From Candidatus Physcousia equi (lineage in GTDB: Bacteria; Bacteroidota; Bacteroidia; Bacteroidales; Bacteroidaceae), in the NCBI GenBank assembly GCA_018065005.1, contig JAGHUD010000038.1, positions 1 through 53,667 on the forward strand: a DNA stretch of 53,667 bases, given 5' to 3'. Every line of letters starts with the position of its first letter. Positions within the stretch are counted from its first letter, which is position 1. The notes under the pieces were generated by a model, which searched no databases, was not told where the DNA came from, and saw nothing but the letters and a program-made list of their open reading frames with translations. The position numbers were made by a program, and so were the translations under genes. This document shows positions 37,426-47,377 of this stretch, one piece after another.

Positions 37426-40400
37426 TCACTTAATGCGACGTCCTGTGAGGTCGTATGTAGTGTTGCCCTTGCGGATCACCACAGCACCCTTCTGGAGCAT
37501 CTTAGTCACCTTCGAGCGATCGTCTTGGATGCTGTTGATGCCCGTCTCTTCGCCGTAGAGGTATACGAGGTCAAGACGCCAGTTGCTGCCTGCATCTGTG
37601 CTGTCCCAGAACTTTATGTCATTGCCAACACCCTGATACATATTCCAAGATTGATCCGTATTCGTCTTGGGGCAGATGAGGAAGGTGCCCTCCGACGTCT
37701 GATGCTTCACGAGCGTGAAGAGCGAGTTCTTGCCGGGAGTAACAGCGCCACCTGCACTGCTGCTCGTGTAGCCAAGCGCCTTACCGTTTTCGGTGCCATA
37801 GGTCTTGCTATAGATATAGAAGGACTCAGGCGTACCCACAAAGGCAAAGAGTTCTGCATCGGGATTGCTCACAACATTGTGGCTGCCAACAGAAGAAGCT
37901 GAAGCATTAGCCACATGACAAGTGTAGTCGCTGTTGCGCACGTTGCGGATGCCCACCCATGAGAGTTTACCTTCGGCGCGAGCCTGCTCGGTGTTGAAGT
38001 ACTTGACATAGGCATCCTTGGTAGGCTCCTTCACCTCTTCCATCTGGAATGCACCAGCCGTAGCCTCGTAGATGCTGATGGGACGATAAACCTCAGCATA
38101 GCCGAACGTATTGTTGAATGTAGGTGCCTCTTCAAAGAGGAAAGCCAGACGGCCGTCCTGCTGTTCCACCATGGTGCTATAAGCAGACTCGAGGTTGCTC
38201 ACAGCCATACCCTTGGTCCAGCCCGTAGCGATCGTAGAAGCAGTGTACTTGGTAGCGGGGTCGATTTCCTTGTAATAGAAACCTACGTCGCGGCGTGAAC
38301 CATTGCAAGGCACACTCTGGAGGAGCACTTTAGTCTTCTTGCCATCGTAGGTCTTATAGGCATCGAGGACGATGATCTCACCGTTGCAATCGGCAGCAGT
38401 GATGCCCGTAGAGTTGGTTTGACTGCCCCATGTGCCAGCCGTCTTGTTGCTGGCAAAGTTAGAGAAGTTAAACACGTTGAAGTAACGACCACCGCTCTTG
38501 CGGCTGCTCAGCATGATGTCGCCATTGGGGAGTTCCTCCACCTTAGGCTCATTACCGTTGGGTGCACAAGTCTTCGCACCACCGAGGAACTGCCAAGTCT
38601 CGCCGAAGTTGTCGGAGTAGACCACAAAGTTACCGTTGGAGTTGCTGTCGCCACGCGAAACGATAGACGCATAGAGACGGTAGTAGCTGCTGCCATCCAC
38701 CTTCACCTGCTTGCTCTGCACGATGCGACCTGAGCCGAAGAAGAGTGCATAAGAGCCGGGCAGCAGTGAGGTAGACTTACCGAGGAACTGGTCGGTCACG
38801 TTTTCAATCTTCCAGGTGCGACCGTAGTCTTCGCTCACGACGCGCGCTACGCAGGGGTGTGTCGAAGCATTGGCATTGGTGTAGCGCACCTTACCGCTCA
38901 CACACATGATGACCACCTTGCCGCTCTCGCGGTCAGCCACAACAGCAGCGTCGCCGAAGCCACAGCCGAAGTAGGGATAGGTGCTTGCGTTGCCATCGCC
39001 GTCAGCAATCATGAACTCCTTAGTCCAAGACTTGCCGTCAGCCGTACCGATGCGTCCCACGAGGTCCACCTCGCCCATACCGATGTCATCGTTGCAGGTG
39101 CGGTAGTCCATCACAGCAAGAATCTCTCCATTGCTCATCTTGGCGATGGCAGGAATGCGATAGGGATGGTTGTTCTTGGTGGTGTACCAGAGATATTGGC
39201 TCTCCTCCTTGAGGTTGGGCGTGTAGGTAACAGTAAACTTCTTGTCGCCGTTCTGTTCGATGGTAGGCGTGTTCCAGCCATGATAGCGCTGCTTTTCGGT
39301 TACGGTCAGTGTCTCTCCGGGGTTGACCGTGTAGGTCTTGGTCTGCCCGTTGTCGCTCACCTCAGGAACAGCAACAACCGTGTTGCCTGCGGTGATGTTG
39401 AGTTCGCCGAGGCGATAGTTATTGTCGGCAAAAGTGGTTACGCCATCGACAACGTAAGTGATCGAAACGCGGTTGGGGAGCATATCATCGGTCACCTCTT
39501 GGATGCTGTAGACACAGCCCATGTCGGTCGTCTTGGGGTCAGCATTAGCCTCCCAACCCCAGTTGTAGAGCGCCGTGTTGGTGGTCTGGTGGAGCTGGTT
39601 GCGCTGACTGCCGAGTGTGGTGTAGAGGATAAACTGTCCAGCAGCGATAGGCTTCACCGTCCATCCATTAGCAGGCTTAGCCGTCGTTGACTTGAGTGAA
39701 GTGTTGTAGGCATTGATGGGCGCCAGATAGGTGCCATCAGAGAAGTTCTGCAGATCGTAGGTGCCGTCGGTGCGCTTGGTGAAGCTCCACATAGACTGCG
39801 GAGATGCCGTTGCGATGCCCGTCATGTTGACACCGGCGCCGTTGCTCGTAGCATACTTGTTGCCACGCTTGTCGCGCATCGTGTAGTAAACGGGGTTCTC
39901 CTCAGTGAAAGAAACAGGCAGCACGATGTCGCTCAGAGGAGCGTTTGCCACAGCAGCCTTGAGGGCATCGAGTGCACTCTGGAGCGATTTCTTCTGATCA
40001 GCACGCTGCGCATCCGTCATCTCCTGGCTCAGAGTAGCAGCAACGTCGTTGCAGAGCGTGGTGGTGTTGGTGCTGAGCGTTGCAGGATAAGATCCCACCT
40101 TGCCGCTGCAGTTATTGTCGATGTAGTTGCGCACCTCCTGGATGAGTACTGAGAGAGCCTCAGCCTCCTCGTCGATGCACTTTGTGGGAGAGTAGACAAG
40201 ACCTTCTGCAGCATCGCTGCCATCAAGTTTGGTGAAGACGAAGGTGTACTGCCACTTGCCACCATAGTTGCCGATGTTAGCCTTGGTGTTGGGCAGTTTC
40301 AGGAGCACCTTGTTCCATCCCTCCTTGAGCTGTACCTGCATGAGCGGACGAGCCGTGAAGTTGATGTTGCCAAGGTTGGTCTCCTCGCCGCTGCCAGCAG

Positions 40401-43400
40401 TAGTCCAGTTCACATTGGGCTTCAGTTCAGTTTCGTTCACCCAGATGCGGCTACCGCGGTTGTCCCATGTGCCGTTGGCGGGTGCAGCACCCATCTGCGA
40501 GCGGCTATAGTTGTAGGTCTCTACCTGTGCGCCCACAGTCTGTGCCTTGGGCGAGTAGACGTAGGTCCAAGCGTAGCGTGTCTGTCCGGTGGGCTGTCCA
40601 GCCTTGCCGAGCACGCCAGCTACGGTGCCAGCCCAGATGTGGTTGAGCCAGATGCCAGCACCCGTTGCGGTGATGCTGCCCGACTCGGGCACGAGTTCAG
40701 TAGCCGTCTCTGGTGCAAACACCTTGTTCTGGTCGCCACCGTTGTCGTATGCCTTGGTGATGTTCCAGCGCACGTTGGTCTGCTTCACATAAGGTATCTT
40801 CGACTTAGCTGCGCTCAGGGTTGTGTTCTTGTGGAAGAGGAAACGTGTTTCCCAATCCTTGAACTCTTCATATTCCGAACCACTGTTGGGCAAATAGGCA
40901 CCGCCTTCAGCATCGTCGGTGTAGTGGAGACCACCACCCTTCCATCCGCGTTCGCAGGTGGCAAGTGCGTTGGCATAGACGTTGTTCTCCTTCACGATGA
41001 GCTCCTCCTCGGGGATGAGGCGGTCGTTCCAGATACCGCTGATGCTACCAGCCACATCGGGATTACCCTTCGTGACGTTGAAGATCTTGCTGCGGTAGAT
41101 GCCAGCCAGGTCGCCGTACATGTCGAAGTGGTTGAGATAGTTGTAGCGCATGTCAATGTTGGGGATGCCAGCAGAGAGGCGACCACTGGTAGCCCAGTTG
41201 GTGCTCATGTCCACGCGGAGTGTTGAGGGGTTGACCGACTGGCGGTTGGCATTGCCTCCGAACTGGTTCCAAACGACCACCTTGCGTCCCACGGTGTTGT
41301 GGATGTAGTCAGCCATCTCGTTGATGTAGGCGATGGTGGCATCGTTCGTCTCGTCGCCACCGATGTGGATGTAGGGGCTATAGGGGAAGGCAGCAGCCAC
41401 CTCAACGAGGATGTCCTTCAGGATGGCCCTACCAGCCTCGCTTGCCATGGTGACACCAGTAGCTCCTTCGAAGCGTGCAGAGTGTCCGGGCATGTCGATT
41501 TCGGGCAGGATGGTGATACCGCGCTCGTGAGCGTATTCAGCCACCTCAAGACATTCTGCCTGGGTGTAGAACTTATCCGAGCGTGTGGGAGAGAAGTTCG
41601 TGTTCACTTTGGGGTGCTTCTTGCTCTCGAAACGGAAACCGTGCTTGTCGGTGAGGTGCCACAGGAAGACGTTCTCCTTGAAGCGGCTCAGCAGGTCGAT
41701 TTCCTCCTTGAGTTCCTTCACGCTGATGTAGCTACGACCGATGTCGTGCATCAAACCGCGCACCTTGAAGGCGGGCCAGTCCACGATTTCGCAACCAGGC
41801 AGCGTGCTGTTCTCCTTCGCCATCATGGTGAGGGTCTGCATGGCACGAACGACGCCGATGGGCTTGATGGCGCTCACGGTGATGGTGTTGCCATCCACCT
41901 TGATGGCATACGCCTCGTTGTCGAATTTTTCTACCTTGTAGTCCTCTGTGCCAGTGATAGCGGTCACGAAGTCCACCTTGAGTGTGATGCCATTGCCGGC
42001 TGTGCAACCGGTTTCGCTGAGGAAACGATCCATCACCTTCTGGAGGTAAGCCTCGTCCTCTGAGAGTTCCTTATTATATATAATATGTATGCCACCGGTC
42101 AGGTTGAGTGCGCTGCCCGTGAGGTTGACGCTGCGGGGCTGAGGCAACAGATGGCCGAGGTTTTCGTGCTCGAGGTTGAGGTCGTAGGCGACAGCACCCT
42201 CGATGGGCTTTTCGGGCTCTTTGGGAGTGAGGCTGAGGTTGGTCACCTTCACGGCAGTGCCGCCATGACTGCCCCATGTGCCCACCACCTGCTCAGCAGA
42301 CTGTGCGCTGCTGTTGACAGAGAGATACTTGCCTGTGGGGAGGAGGAAGCCGCCGTTCTCGAAGGTCATGGCGGTGCCCTGTGCAGCCAGTGTCACAGCG
42401 CCGGCGTTGTGTGAGTTGTCGCTGCTTGTCGACTGGATGTAGGTGTTGGTTTCAACATTCTTGATGGTGAATCTGAACTTGCCGGTCGAGTCGAGGCTGG
42501 GATAGATGCACCAAGCATAGGTGTAGTCGTTGGGCTGATTGTTCTGCTTCACATAGACGCCACCATCTTTAGCATAATAGTAGAAAGCGGTGCCGTTGAA
42601 AGCAGAGATGCCCACGTAGCTGCTCGTGCCGCCCTTCTTGGAAACGGCGAAGGGGAAGGTCACGGTAGCCGTGTAGGTGTTACCCGCCCAGCTGCCACCA
42701 CTGAGCGTAGCACCCGTGATGACGGGGTCGGTGCCAGGTGTGCCGTCGGCGGTCATACGGTATTCATTGCCTGCGGCATCGGTGAGCACGTAGGTCAGCG
42801 TCTGGGTTTCGCCCAAGGCGGGCAGGTCTTCGAAGGCAATGGTCTCTACCACGTATTTGCATCCATCGTCGGTCTTGGTGGTGCCATCGCCCCAGTTGAG
42901 GACGTAGAAGTTGCCGTTTTTCTGTTGGTTGAACTGGATGCCGTCGCCCACAACGGTCATGTAGCCACCTTCGTTGCTGCTGTCGATGCGCCATCCCTTA
43001 GAGGGCGACGTTGTGCTGCTCTGGAGGGCATTACCGCTGCTGACGCCATCGGCGCTGATATAGGTCTTGGTGAGATAGTTGACAAGGTCATAGTTGCCGT
43101 CGGTGCGGCTCACAAACTTCCAGTAGCTGCCATCGCCCACAGCGGTGGTGCCGAGGATGTTTCCGTTGTTTCCTTCGGCTGTCACATAGCGTGAACCACG
43201 CTGCGACTTCAGGCGGTAGTACTGGTCATTGTTCTGGTCGTCCTTGAGCTGAGGTGTCATGACCACGTTGCTGTTCATCGTGGTCAGCGCGGTGCCGAGG
43301 CCAGAGATCTGTGCGTCGATAGCAGCCTCGTCGGTGCTCTTGAGGAGCGCCTTGGCAGCGTCAACGCTGCTCATGAGTGTGGTGAAGGCAGCGTTGCTCA

Positions 43401-44820
43401 CATTGCCCACTTGGTTGCCCACGTTCTGGCTGTACGCCTTGGCGTAGGTGTCGTCAATCTTGAGCAGCAACTCATACTGCTTGGCTGTCATGGTCTCGCG
43501 CGGTGTGCTGCTCAGACCCATGGTGCTGGTGAGCAGTTTTGCCCACTCGAGGTAGGCGCGGCCGTTGGGCACCTTGCTCTGCTTGGAGTTGGCACCCTCA
43601 AACTCAGCAGCCAGATAGCCATTGGCATCGTCGAGCTTGTCGGCGATGTCCACGAGTGTGCAGTAATTGGTGCTGTTGGCATAGCTGCGTATCTTCTCGT
43701 TGAAAGCCACTACCTGTGCGTTGTTGGCAGCCTTGCCATCACCTGCCACCACGGGGATGACGGTGTTGAGGTAGATCTGTGCATTGGGGGCCTTCTGGTG
43801 GATGAGGTCGATGCACTGGGTGTAGGTGGTCCAAGAGTTGTCGGCAGTGGCACCATTGAGGATGAGGTCGCACTGTCCCACCTGGACGGCAATCTTCGAG
43901 GGCATGGTGGTGCCGTGGAGGATGTAGGGAATCTCAGTCTTGAACTTGGCGAGACTGGTGGTGAGCTGACCGGTGCCGATGCCGATGCCGCGGTTCTTCA
44001 CGCTTTGGTTCTGCATGAGCTCAGCCCACTCACCGCCTTGCACGGTCCGGTCGCCCATGATGAAGATGTCGGTGGAGGCAATGGGGAGTTTGTTGTACTG
44101 ACCGAGGATGCGGTTGTCGTAGTAGTGCAGACCGCCGGCATTGGTCCAAGCCTCGTCGCTGTACTTGGGTGCCACGTCGATGTAGCCAGCCTCGTGGAGC
44201 TTCTTCGTCCAATCGCGATAGCCATTGACGTTGGGGTGGAGGTTGTCGTCGAGCACACCAGCCTTGGGGGTGCTGCCATCGGTGCTCAGCGCATCAAAGA
44301 TGTTGGCATAGTGCACCTTGGCATCGCCGGCGAAGTCGGTTTCGATCATCGCCTTGATGAGGGGGTTCTGCGTGGTGGGAGTCGTCTGGCGTGGGTTGTA
44401 GGCACAGGGCAGGATGCTCTGCACGTAGATGTCGGTCGACGGACTCACTTCGCGCACAATCTGGATGGTCTTTTTGATGCTGGGCACGATGACGTCGGGC
44501 GTGCCGTAGTCATTGATGCCAATCATCAGATAGATGGCTTTGGGCTGACCGTCGGCGATGAGACGGATGTGCTGCATCACCTCAGGCGAGAAGTTACCGC
44601 TGATGCCGCGGTTCACCACCTTGTAGCCACTGTTGGCAAACACCTCGGGCCACACACCAAAGTTGGTGATGCTGTTGCCGAGGAAGACCACCGTTTGGGG
44701 GTCGGTCGGACAGATGCTGAACATCTCGCGACGCTGCTGGCGGAACGGGATGTCATCTGCCTTCACTTGTGCTGCCAACGAGAGCACGCAGGCGAGCAGA
44801 AGAAGAAGTCTTTTTTTCAT
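37426..44820 (-). CDS. 2464-residue secreted SGNH esterase / GH20 hexosaminidase / GH33 sialidase fusion
   Basis: A signal peptide (1-21) leads to an SGNH esterase (about 40-220) with Ser50, Asn103 and Asp192/His195. A second SGNH-like domain (about 235-435) lacks the Ser (GDRT, Arg258), has GQCD instead of GxND and no DxxH, so it is probably inactive. Helical linker and beta-trefoil-like domain follow (about 440-660), then a GH20 domain (about 890-1310) with catalytic Asp1156-Glu1157 in HIGGDET. After a beta-sandwich region (1330-1550), a helical stretch and another trefoil (1640-1780) comes a GH33 sialidase (about 1875-2250) with YRIP (Arg1888) and Asp boxes SEDYGRTW and SDNFGETW. A last trefoil and YDLTGRRIK close the protein. 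The set suits stepwise removal of O-acetyl groups, sialic acid and N-acetylhexosamine from mucin. Specificities are inferred. Confidence 0.9.
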   Translation of the reverse strand: MKKRLLLLLACVLSLAAQVKADDIPFRQQRREMFSICPTDPQTVVFLGNSITNFGVWPEVFANSGYKVVNRGISGNFSPEVMQHIRLIADGQPKAIYLMIGINDYGTPDVIVPSIKKTIQIVREVSPSTDIYVQSILPCAYNPRQTTPTTQNPLIKAMIETDFAGDAKVHYANIFDALSTDGSTPKAGVLDDNLHPNVNGYRDWTKKLHEAGYIDVAPKYSDEAWTNAGGLHYYDNRILGQYNKLPIASTDIFIMGDRTVQGGEWAELMQNQSVKNRGIGIGTGQLTTSLAKFKTEIPYILHGTTMPSKIAVQVGQCDLILNGATADNSWTTYTQCIDLIHQKAPNAQIYLNTVIPVVAGDGKAANNAQVVAFNEKIRSYANSTNYCTLVDIADKLDDANGYLAAEFEGANSKQSKVPNGRAYLEWAKLLTSTMGLSSTPRETMTAKQYELLLKIDDTYAKAYSQNVGNQVGNVSNAAFTTLMSSVDAAKALLKSTDEAAIDAQISGLGTALTTMNSNVVMTPQLKDDQNNDQYYRLKSQRGSRYVTAEGNNGNILGTTAVGDGSYWKFVSRTDGNYDLVNYLTKTYISADGVSSGNALQSSTTSPSKGWRIDSSNEGGYMTVVGDGIQFNQQKNGNFYVLNWGDGTTKTDDGCKYVVETIAFEDLPALGETQTLTYVLTDAAGNEYRMTADGTPGTDPVITGATLSGGSWAGNTYTATVTFPFAVSKKGGTSSYVGISAFNGTAFYYYAKDGGVYVKQNNQPNDYTYAWCIYPSLDSTGKFRFTIKNVETNTYIQSTSSDNSHNAGAVTLAAQGTAMTFENGGFLLPTGKYLSVNSSAQSAEQVVGTWGSHGGTAVKVTNLSLTPKEPEKPIEGAVAYDLNLEHENLGHLLPQPRSVNLTGSALNLTGGIHIIYNKELSEDEAYLQKVMDRFLSETGCTAGNGITLKVDFVTAITGTEDYKVEKFDNEAYAIKVDGNTITVSAIKPIGVVRAMQTLTMMAKENSTLPGCEIVDWPAFKVRGLMHDIGRSYISVKELKEEIDLLSRFKENVFLWHLTDKHGFRFESKKHPKVNTNFSPTRSDKFYTQAECLEVAEYAHERGITILPEIDMPGHSARFEGATGVTMASEAGRAILKDILVEVAAAFPYSPYIHIGGDETNDATIAYINEMADYIHNTVGRKVVVWNQFGGNANRQSVNPSTLRVDMSTNWATSGRLSAGIPNIDMRYNYLNHFDMYGDLAGIYRSKIFNVTKGNPDVAGSISGIWNDRLIPEEELIVKENNVYANALATCERGWKGGGLHYTDDAEGGAYLPNSGSEYEEFKDWETRFLFHKNTTLSAAKSKIPYVKQTNVRWNITKAYDNGGDQNKVFAPETATELVPESGSITATGAGIWLNHIWAGTVAGVLGKAGQPTGQTRYAWTYVYSPKAQTVGAQVETYNYSRSQMGAAPANGTWDNRGSRIWVNETELKPNVNWTTAGSGEETNLGNINFTARPLMQVQLKEGWNKVLLKLPNTKANIGNYGGKWQYTFVFTKLDGSDAAEGLVYSPTKCIDEEAEALSVLIQEVRNYIDNNCSGKVGSYPATLSTNTTTLCNDVAATLSQEMTDAQRADQKKSLQSALDALKAAVANAPLSDIVLPVSFTEENPVYYTMRDKRGNKYATSNGAGVNMTGIATASPQSMWSFTKRTDGTYDLQNFSDGTYLAPINAYNTSLKSTTAKPANGWTVKPIAAGQFILYTTLGSQRNQLHQTTNTALYNWGWEANADPKTTDMGCVYSIQEVTDDMLPNRVSITYVVDGVTTFADNNYRLGELNITAGNTVVAVPEVSDNGQTKTYTVNPGETLTVTEKQRYHGWNTPTIEQNGDKKFTVTYTPNLKEESQYLWYTTKNNHPYRIPAIAKMSNGEILAVMDYRTCNDDIGMGEVDLVGRIGTADGKSWTKEFMIADGDGNASTYPYFGCGFGDAAVVADRESGKVVIMCVSGKVRYTNANASTHPCVARVVSEDYGRTWKIENVTDQFLGKSTSLLPGSYALFFGSGRIVQSKQVKVDGSSYYRLYASIVSRGDSNSNGNFVVYSDNFGETWQFLGGAKTCAPNGNEPKVEELPNGDIMLSSRKSGGRYFNVFNFSNFASNKTAGTWGSQTNSTGITAADCNGEIIVLDAYKTYDGKKTKVLLQSVPCNGSRRDVGFYYKEIDPATKYTASTIATGWTKGMAVSNLESAYSTMVEQQDGRLAFLFEEAPTFNNTFGYAEVYRPISIYEATAGAFQMEEVKEPTKDAYVKYFNTEQARAEGKLSWVGIRNVRNSDYTCHVANASASSVGSHNVVSNPDAELFAFVGTPESFYIYSKTYGTENGKALGYTSSSAGGAVTPGKNSLFTLVKHQTSEGTFLICPKTNTDQSWNMYQGVGNDIKFWDSTDAGSNWRLDLVYLYGEETGINSIQDDRSKVTKMLQKGAVVIRKGNTTYDLTGRRIK

Positions 44821-44956
44821 TAGTTAAACGTTTTGATAATATTAGGGTTGTACTTGTTTTGCCATTCATCCACCTGGGCATAAGCTGCACTTTAGCCTCT
44901 CCATGTGACCATGTGGGCAGACGCCAGAATAGGCGCAAGCAAAAATTATTGCGCTG

Positions 44957-44988
44957 CAAATTTACTGCCTTTTGCACATATTACCAAA
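44957..44988 (-). promoter_or_regulatory. Promoter of the SGNH/GH20/GH33 gene
   Basis: TTTG (44988-44985), 20 bp, TAAATTTG (44964-44957) on the minus strand. The predicted leader is about 130 nt. Homopolymer runs lie just upstream at 45001-45024. Confidence 0.85.
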
Positions 44989-45000
44989 TAATTGTGCAAC

Positions 45001-45024
45001 TTTTTTACCCCCCCCTTTTTTTTT
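45001..45024. repeat. Homopolymer tract T6-A-C8-T9
   Basis: Plus strand: T at 45001-45006, A, C at 45008-45015, T at 45016-45024. On the minus strand it is A9-G8-T-A6, placed 13 bp upstream of the -33 box of the megaprotein gene. Confidence 0.75.
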
Positions 45025-45383
45025 CTTCAGTCCCGCTATTCTGTGCTAGTTCTGTGGGGACACATCCGTCACGCATCATGGGGGTGCCTGCCGAGGGGCA
45101 AGCGGTGTGTGCCGCTACGTGGTGCCGAGCGAAACCACATAAAGACATGCAGTCCCTTGCAGATGGCATGGGTTTGTAAAGATTTCGGAATTTCATACGT
45201 CCGATCCCTACCACATGAGGCACCACAAAGAGGGAGGCAGACAGACCGACTTGAACGGCAAAGCAGCAAGACAGTCTGGCTGGGCAGATGGTCAAAAATG
45301 CCGTATGTGCAACAAAGTCGCTTTCTCACTCATTTTCAGAATCTTTGCCGACGCGTGATTATTCTACCTTTTCTGCCCAAGAA
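45025..45383. other. Intergenic stretch without recognised features
   Basis: Open frames on both strands are short, overlap each other and run into array 3. No promoter or RNA structure stands out. Confidence 0.5.
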
Positions 45384-45486
45384 TTTCTGCTCGAGAAACC
45401 AAAAGTTTCTGCTGCAGAAACGGTCGGTTTCCGTAGCAGAAACTTTTGGTTTCCGCAACAGAAACTTTCAAGTTCTGCTGCGGAAC
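45384..45486. repeat. 22-bp-pitch palindrome array 3
   Basis: Five units start at 45384, 45406, 45428, 45450 and 45472, exactly 22 bp apart. Unit cores are TTTCTGCTCGAGAAA, TTTCTGCTGCAGAAA, TTTCCGTAGCAGAAA, TTTCCGCAACAGAAA and GTTCTGCTGCGGAAC. The last unit has G and C at the two outer positions, keeping the pair. It lies upstream of the megaprotein gene and downstream of the small gene at 45628. Confidence 0.85.
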
Positions 45487-45627
45487 TTTTTCGGCGCATG
45501 CCTGACACATCGTTTTTTCTGCATCCGTCAGGCAGCACGCTTGTATTGCGATGTCAAGATTTTTCCTATTGCTGCGCACAGTCCTGCGGTGCAGTTTGTA
45601 TCATCTGAACACGATAGGCAGACGCCC

Positions 45628-45795
45628 TTATTCGCCCCAAATGCCGGTGAAAGCATCATCGACAAAGGTGCGGTCTTCTTCGGAGGGAAGCGGCTCGATT
45701 GCCAGGTCGCCACGCTGCACAAAGGCAGAGGTGGAGATGATATAATCGCATTCTACGGGGGTTACCGTTGTTTGGGGAACTATATATTTCTTCAT
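45628..45795 (-). CDS. Small 55-residue protein of the MKKYIVPQT...V type
   Basis: ATG at 45795 to TAA at 45628 encodes a 55-residue protein beginning MKKYIVPQTTVTPVE and ending in an acidic tail (DRTFVDDAFTGIWGE). It has no signal peptide or membrane span. Similar short proteins with an MKKYI-P-T/E-V-V start are, to my knowledge, frequent in Prevotella and Bacteroides, often near secreted or LRR proteins; their role is unknown. It lies 34 nt downstream of the truncated BspA gene on the same strand, so it may share that transcript. The opposing and other-frame ORFs are not convincing. Confidence 0.6.
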   Translation of the reverse strand: MKKYIVPQTTVTPVECDYIISTSAFVQRGDLAIEPLPSEEDRTFVDDAFTGIWGE

Positions 45796-45829
45796 TGCAA
45801 AATTCTGTGTCTTTGTTCGTGAATCCTAT

Positions 45830-47242
45830 TTATTTCAGCACTTTCTTCACCATGCCGTCTGCCGAACGAACGAGGTGGACACCTCGCTGGGCACCGTCGG
45901 TGGTGCGTCCGCTGAGGTGGTAGTAGGTCGGTCTGCCACTTCCCTCCACCACGCGAATGTCGGTCGTGGCGTCGGAGTGGCTGAGTCCAAACTGGTGTGC
46001 CTCGTTGGTGAGTGAGCCTGAGAAATAGGCATGGAAGGGTGCGCAATAGACTTTCTTGTTTCCACGAACGTCCTGAATGTTCCAGAACTTGTCGTTGCTG
46101 ATGATGTAGCCTTGTTCATCGCTGAGGTCCTTGACGCTGTAGGTGCCAGTGATGCTGAGCTCATACTTATCGCCACGCTTCGAGGCAGGGAGTATGTGCA
46201 CGAAGACGGGTGTGCCTGCCATAACCTGACCATAGACTCTCTTCAGCTTGAGGGTTGTCTCGTCGATCAGTTCTTTTGCTTCATACAGTTCATACTGTTC
46301 GCTCTCTGCCTCGGCATCGAAGGGCAACACCAAGGTGCCCCACTCACTGTTCGTGGTGCGTGAATAGGTGGGCATCGTGGTGGGGGTGACTGGGGCGACG
46401 GGCAGCCCAAGGTAGCTGCTGTCGGTGAGGTGGAGGTGGATATCCTCTATCTTGCTGTCGGTGAAAGGAGACTCCGACAGTTTGGGAACAGAATGGAGCA
46501 CCAGATCCTTTACGCCCGAATTGGCAATAAAATTGTCAGAGAGAGAATCTACCTTGTAGGGAAGGTCGAGCGTGGTCAAACTCCTACAACCAGAAAAAGC
46601 ATAACTGCCTACGGTCTTGAGGTTGTTGTGCAGCTTGATGTTTTTCAGACTGTTGCACGCGCCAAAAGCATAATTCCCTATCCGCTCTATGCTGTTGGGC
46701 AAGACAAGAGATTGTAAGCTATTCGTACATTGATAGAAAGTGTAGTCTTCGATTGCCTTCAAATTGCCTGGCAAGGAAATGGATTGCAGGTTCAGACATC
46801 CATAAAAGGCATTTCTACCTATCGCTTGGACAGACTCTGGGATAACCAGTTCGTCAAAACTCGCACAAAACTCGAATGCATAGCTTCCGATATACGTCAC
46901 GGTTTCTGGGATGGGAAAGGATTTGAGGCTGCTGCACCAAGTAAACGCACTATCACCGATGCGCGTGATGGTGGGGGGGATGTTGACCGTTTCCAACTTG
47001 TCGCATAGGTAGAAAATTCCATCGGGGATACTTTTCAGTTTACTGGGGAGTTTTGCAGATTTCAGAGACTTCCTATTATACCCAAACGCATAGATGCCTA
47101 TCGTCTCTACGGTTTCAGGCACGACAATTTCAGTGAGTGAAAAGCATCCATAAAATGTGCGGTTGCCAATCTCTTTGACAGAACTTGGGAAGGAAATAGA
47201 CTCCAGAGCCGGACAGTCGATGTTTGTGGCACATATTGATAG
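45830..47242 (-). pseudogene. BspA-type LRR protein, 5'-truncated (C-terminal piece)
   Basis: The frame is open from the codon after a stop at 47243-47245 down to 45830. LRR_5 repeats (ALESISFPSSVKEIGNRTFYGC, IGSYAFEFCASFDELVIPES) start right at the open end, with no signal peptide and no ATG. The first GTG, at 47122, would cut a repeat. About eight repeats are followed by a beta-rich domain and a C-terminal tail with YYHLSGRTTDGAQRG and VKKVLK, resembling a secretion tail. The missing N-terminus probably corresponds to the fragment at 48502-48783, separated by the Abi gene. BspA-like proteins are surface adhesins. It could still be expressed from an unusual start, but export would fail. Confidence 0.75.
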
Positions 47243-47377
47243 TCAACAAGTTGCATATGATAAGGTAGAAAAGTCCTGATGGTAGTCTGAGATAGGGGTG
47301 AAAAGTGAAGAAATTCACGTTTTTAACGTTGTGTTAACATAAAATGATATGTGGAGATAGCAAACTTACATAAAAAT

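Noticed and set aside
43411..44823. 470-codon open frame opposite the SGNH/GH20/GH33 gene
   Set aside because: Antisense shadow of the esterase-domain region; composition is artificial-looking and the opposite strand encodes clear domains.
44992..45822. 276-codon plus-strand frame across array 3
   Set aside because: It starts in a homopolymer, crosses the array and overlaps the small minus-strand gene; no domain is recognisable.
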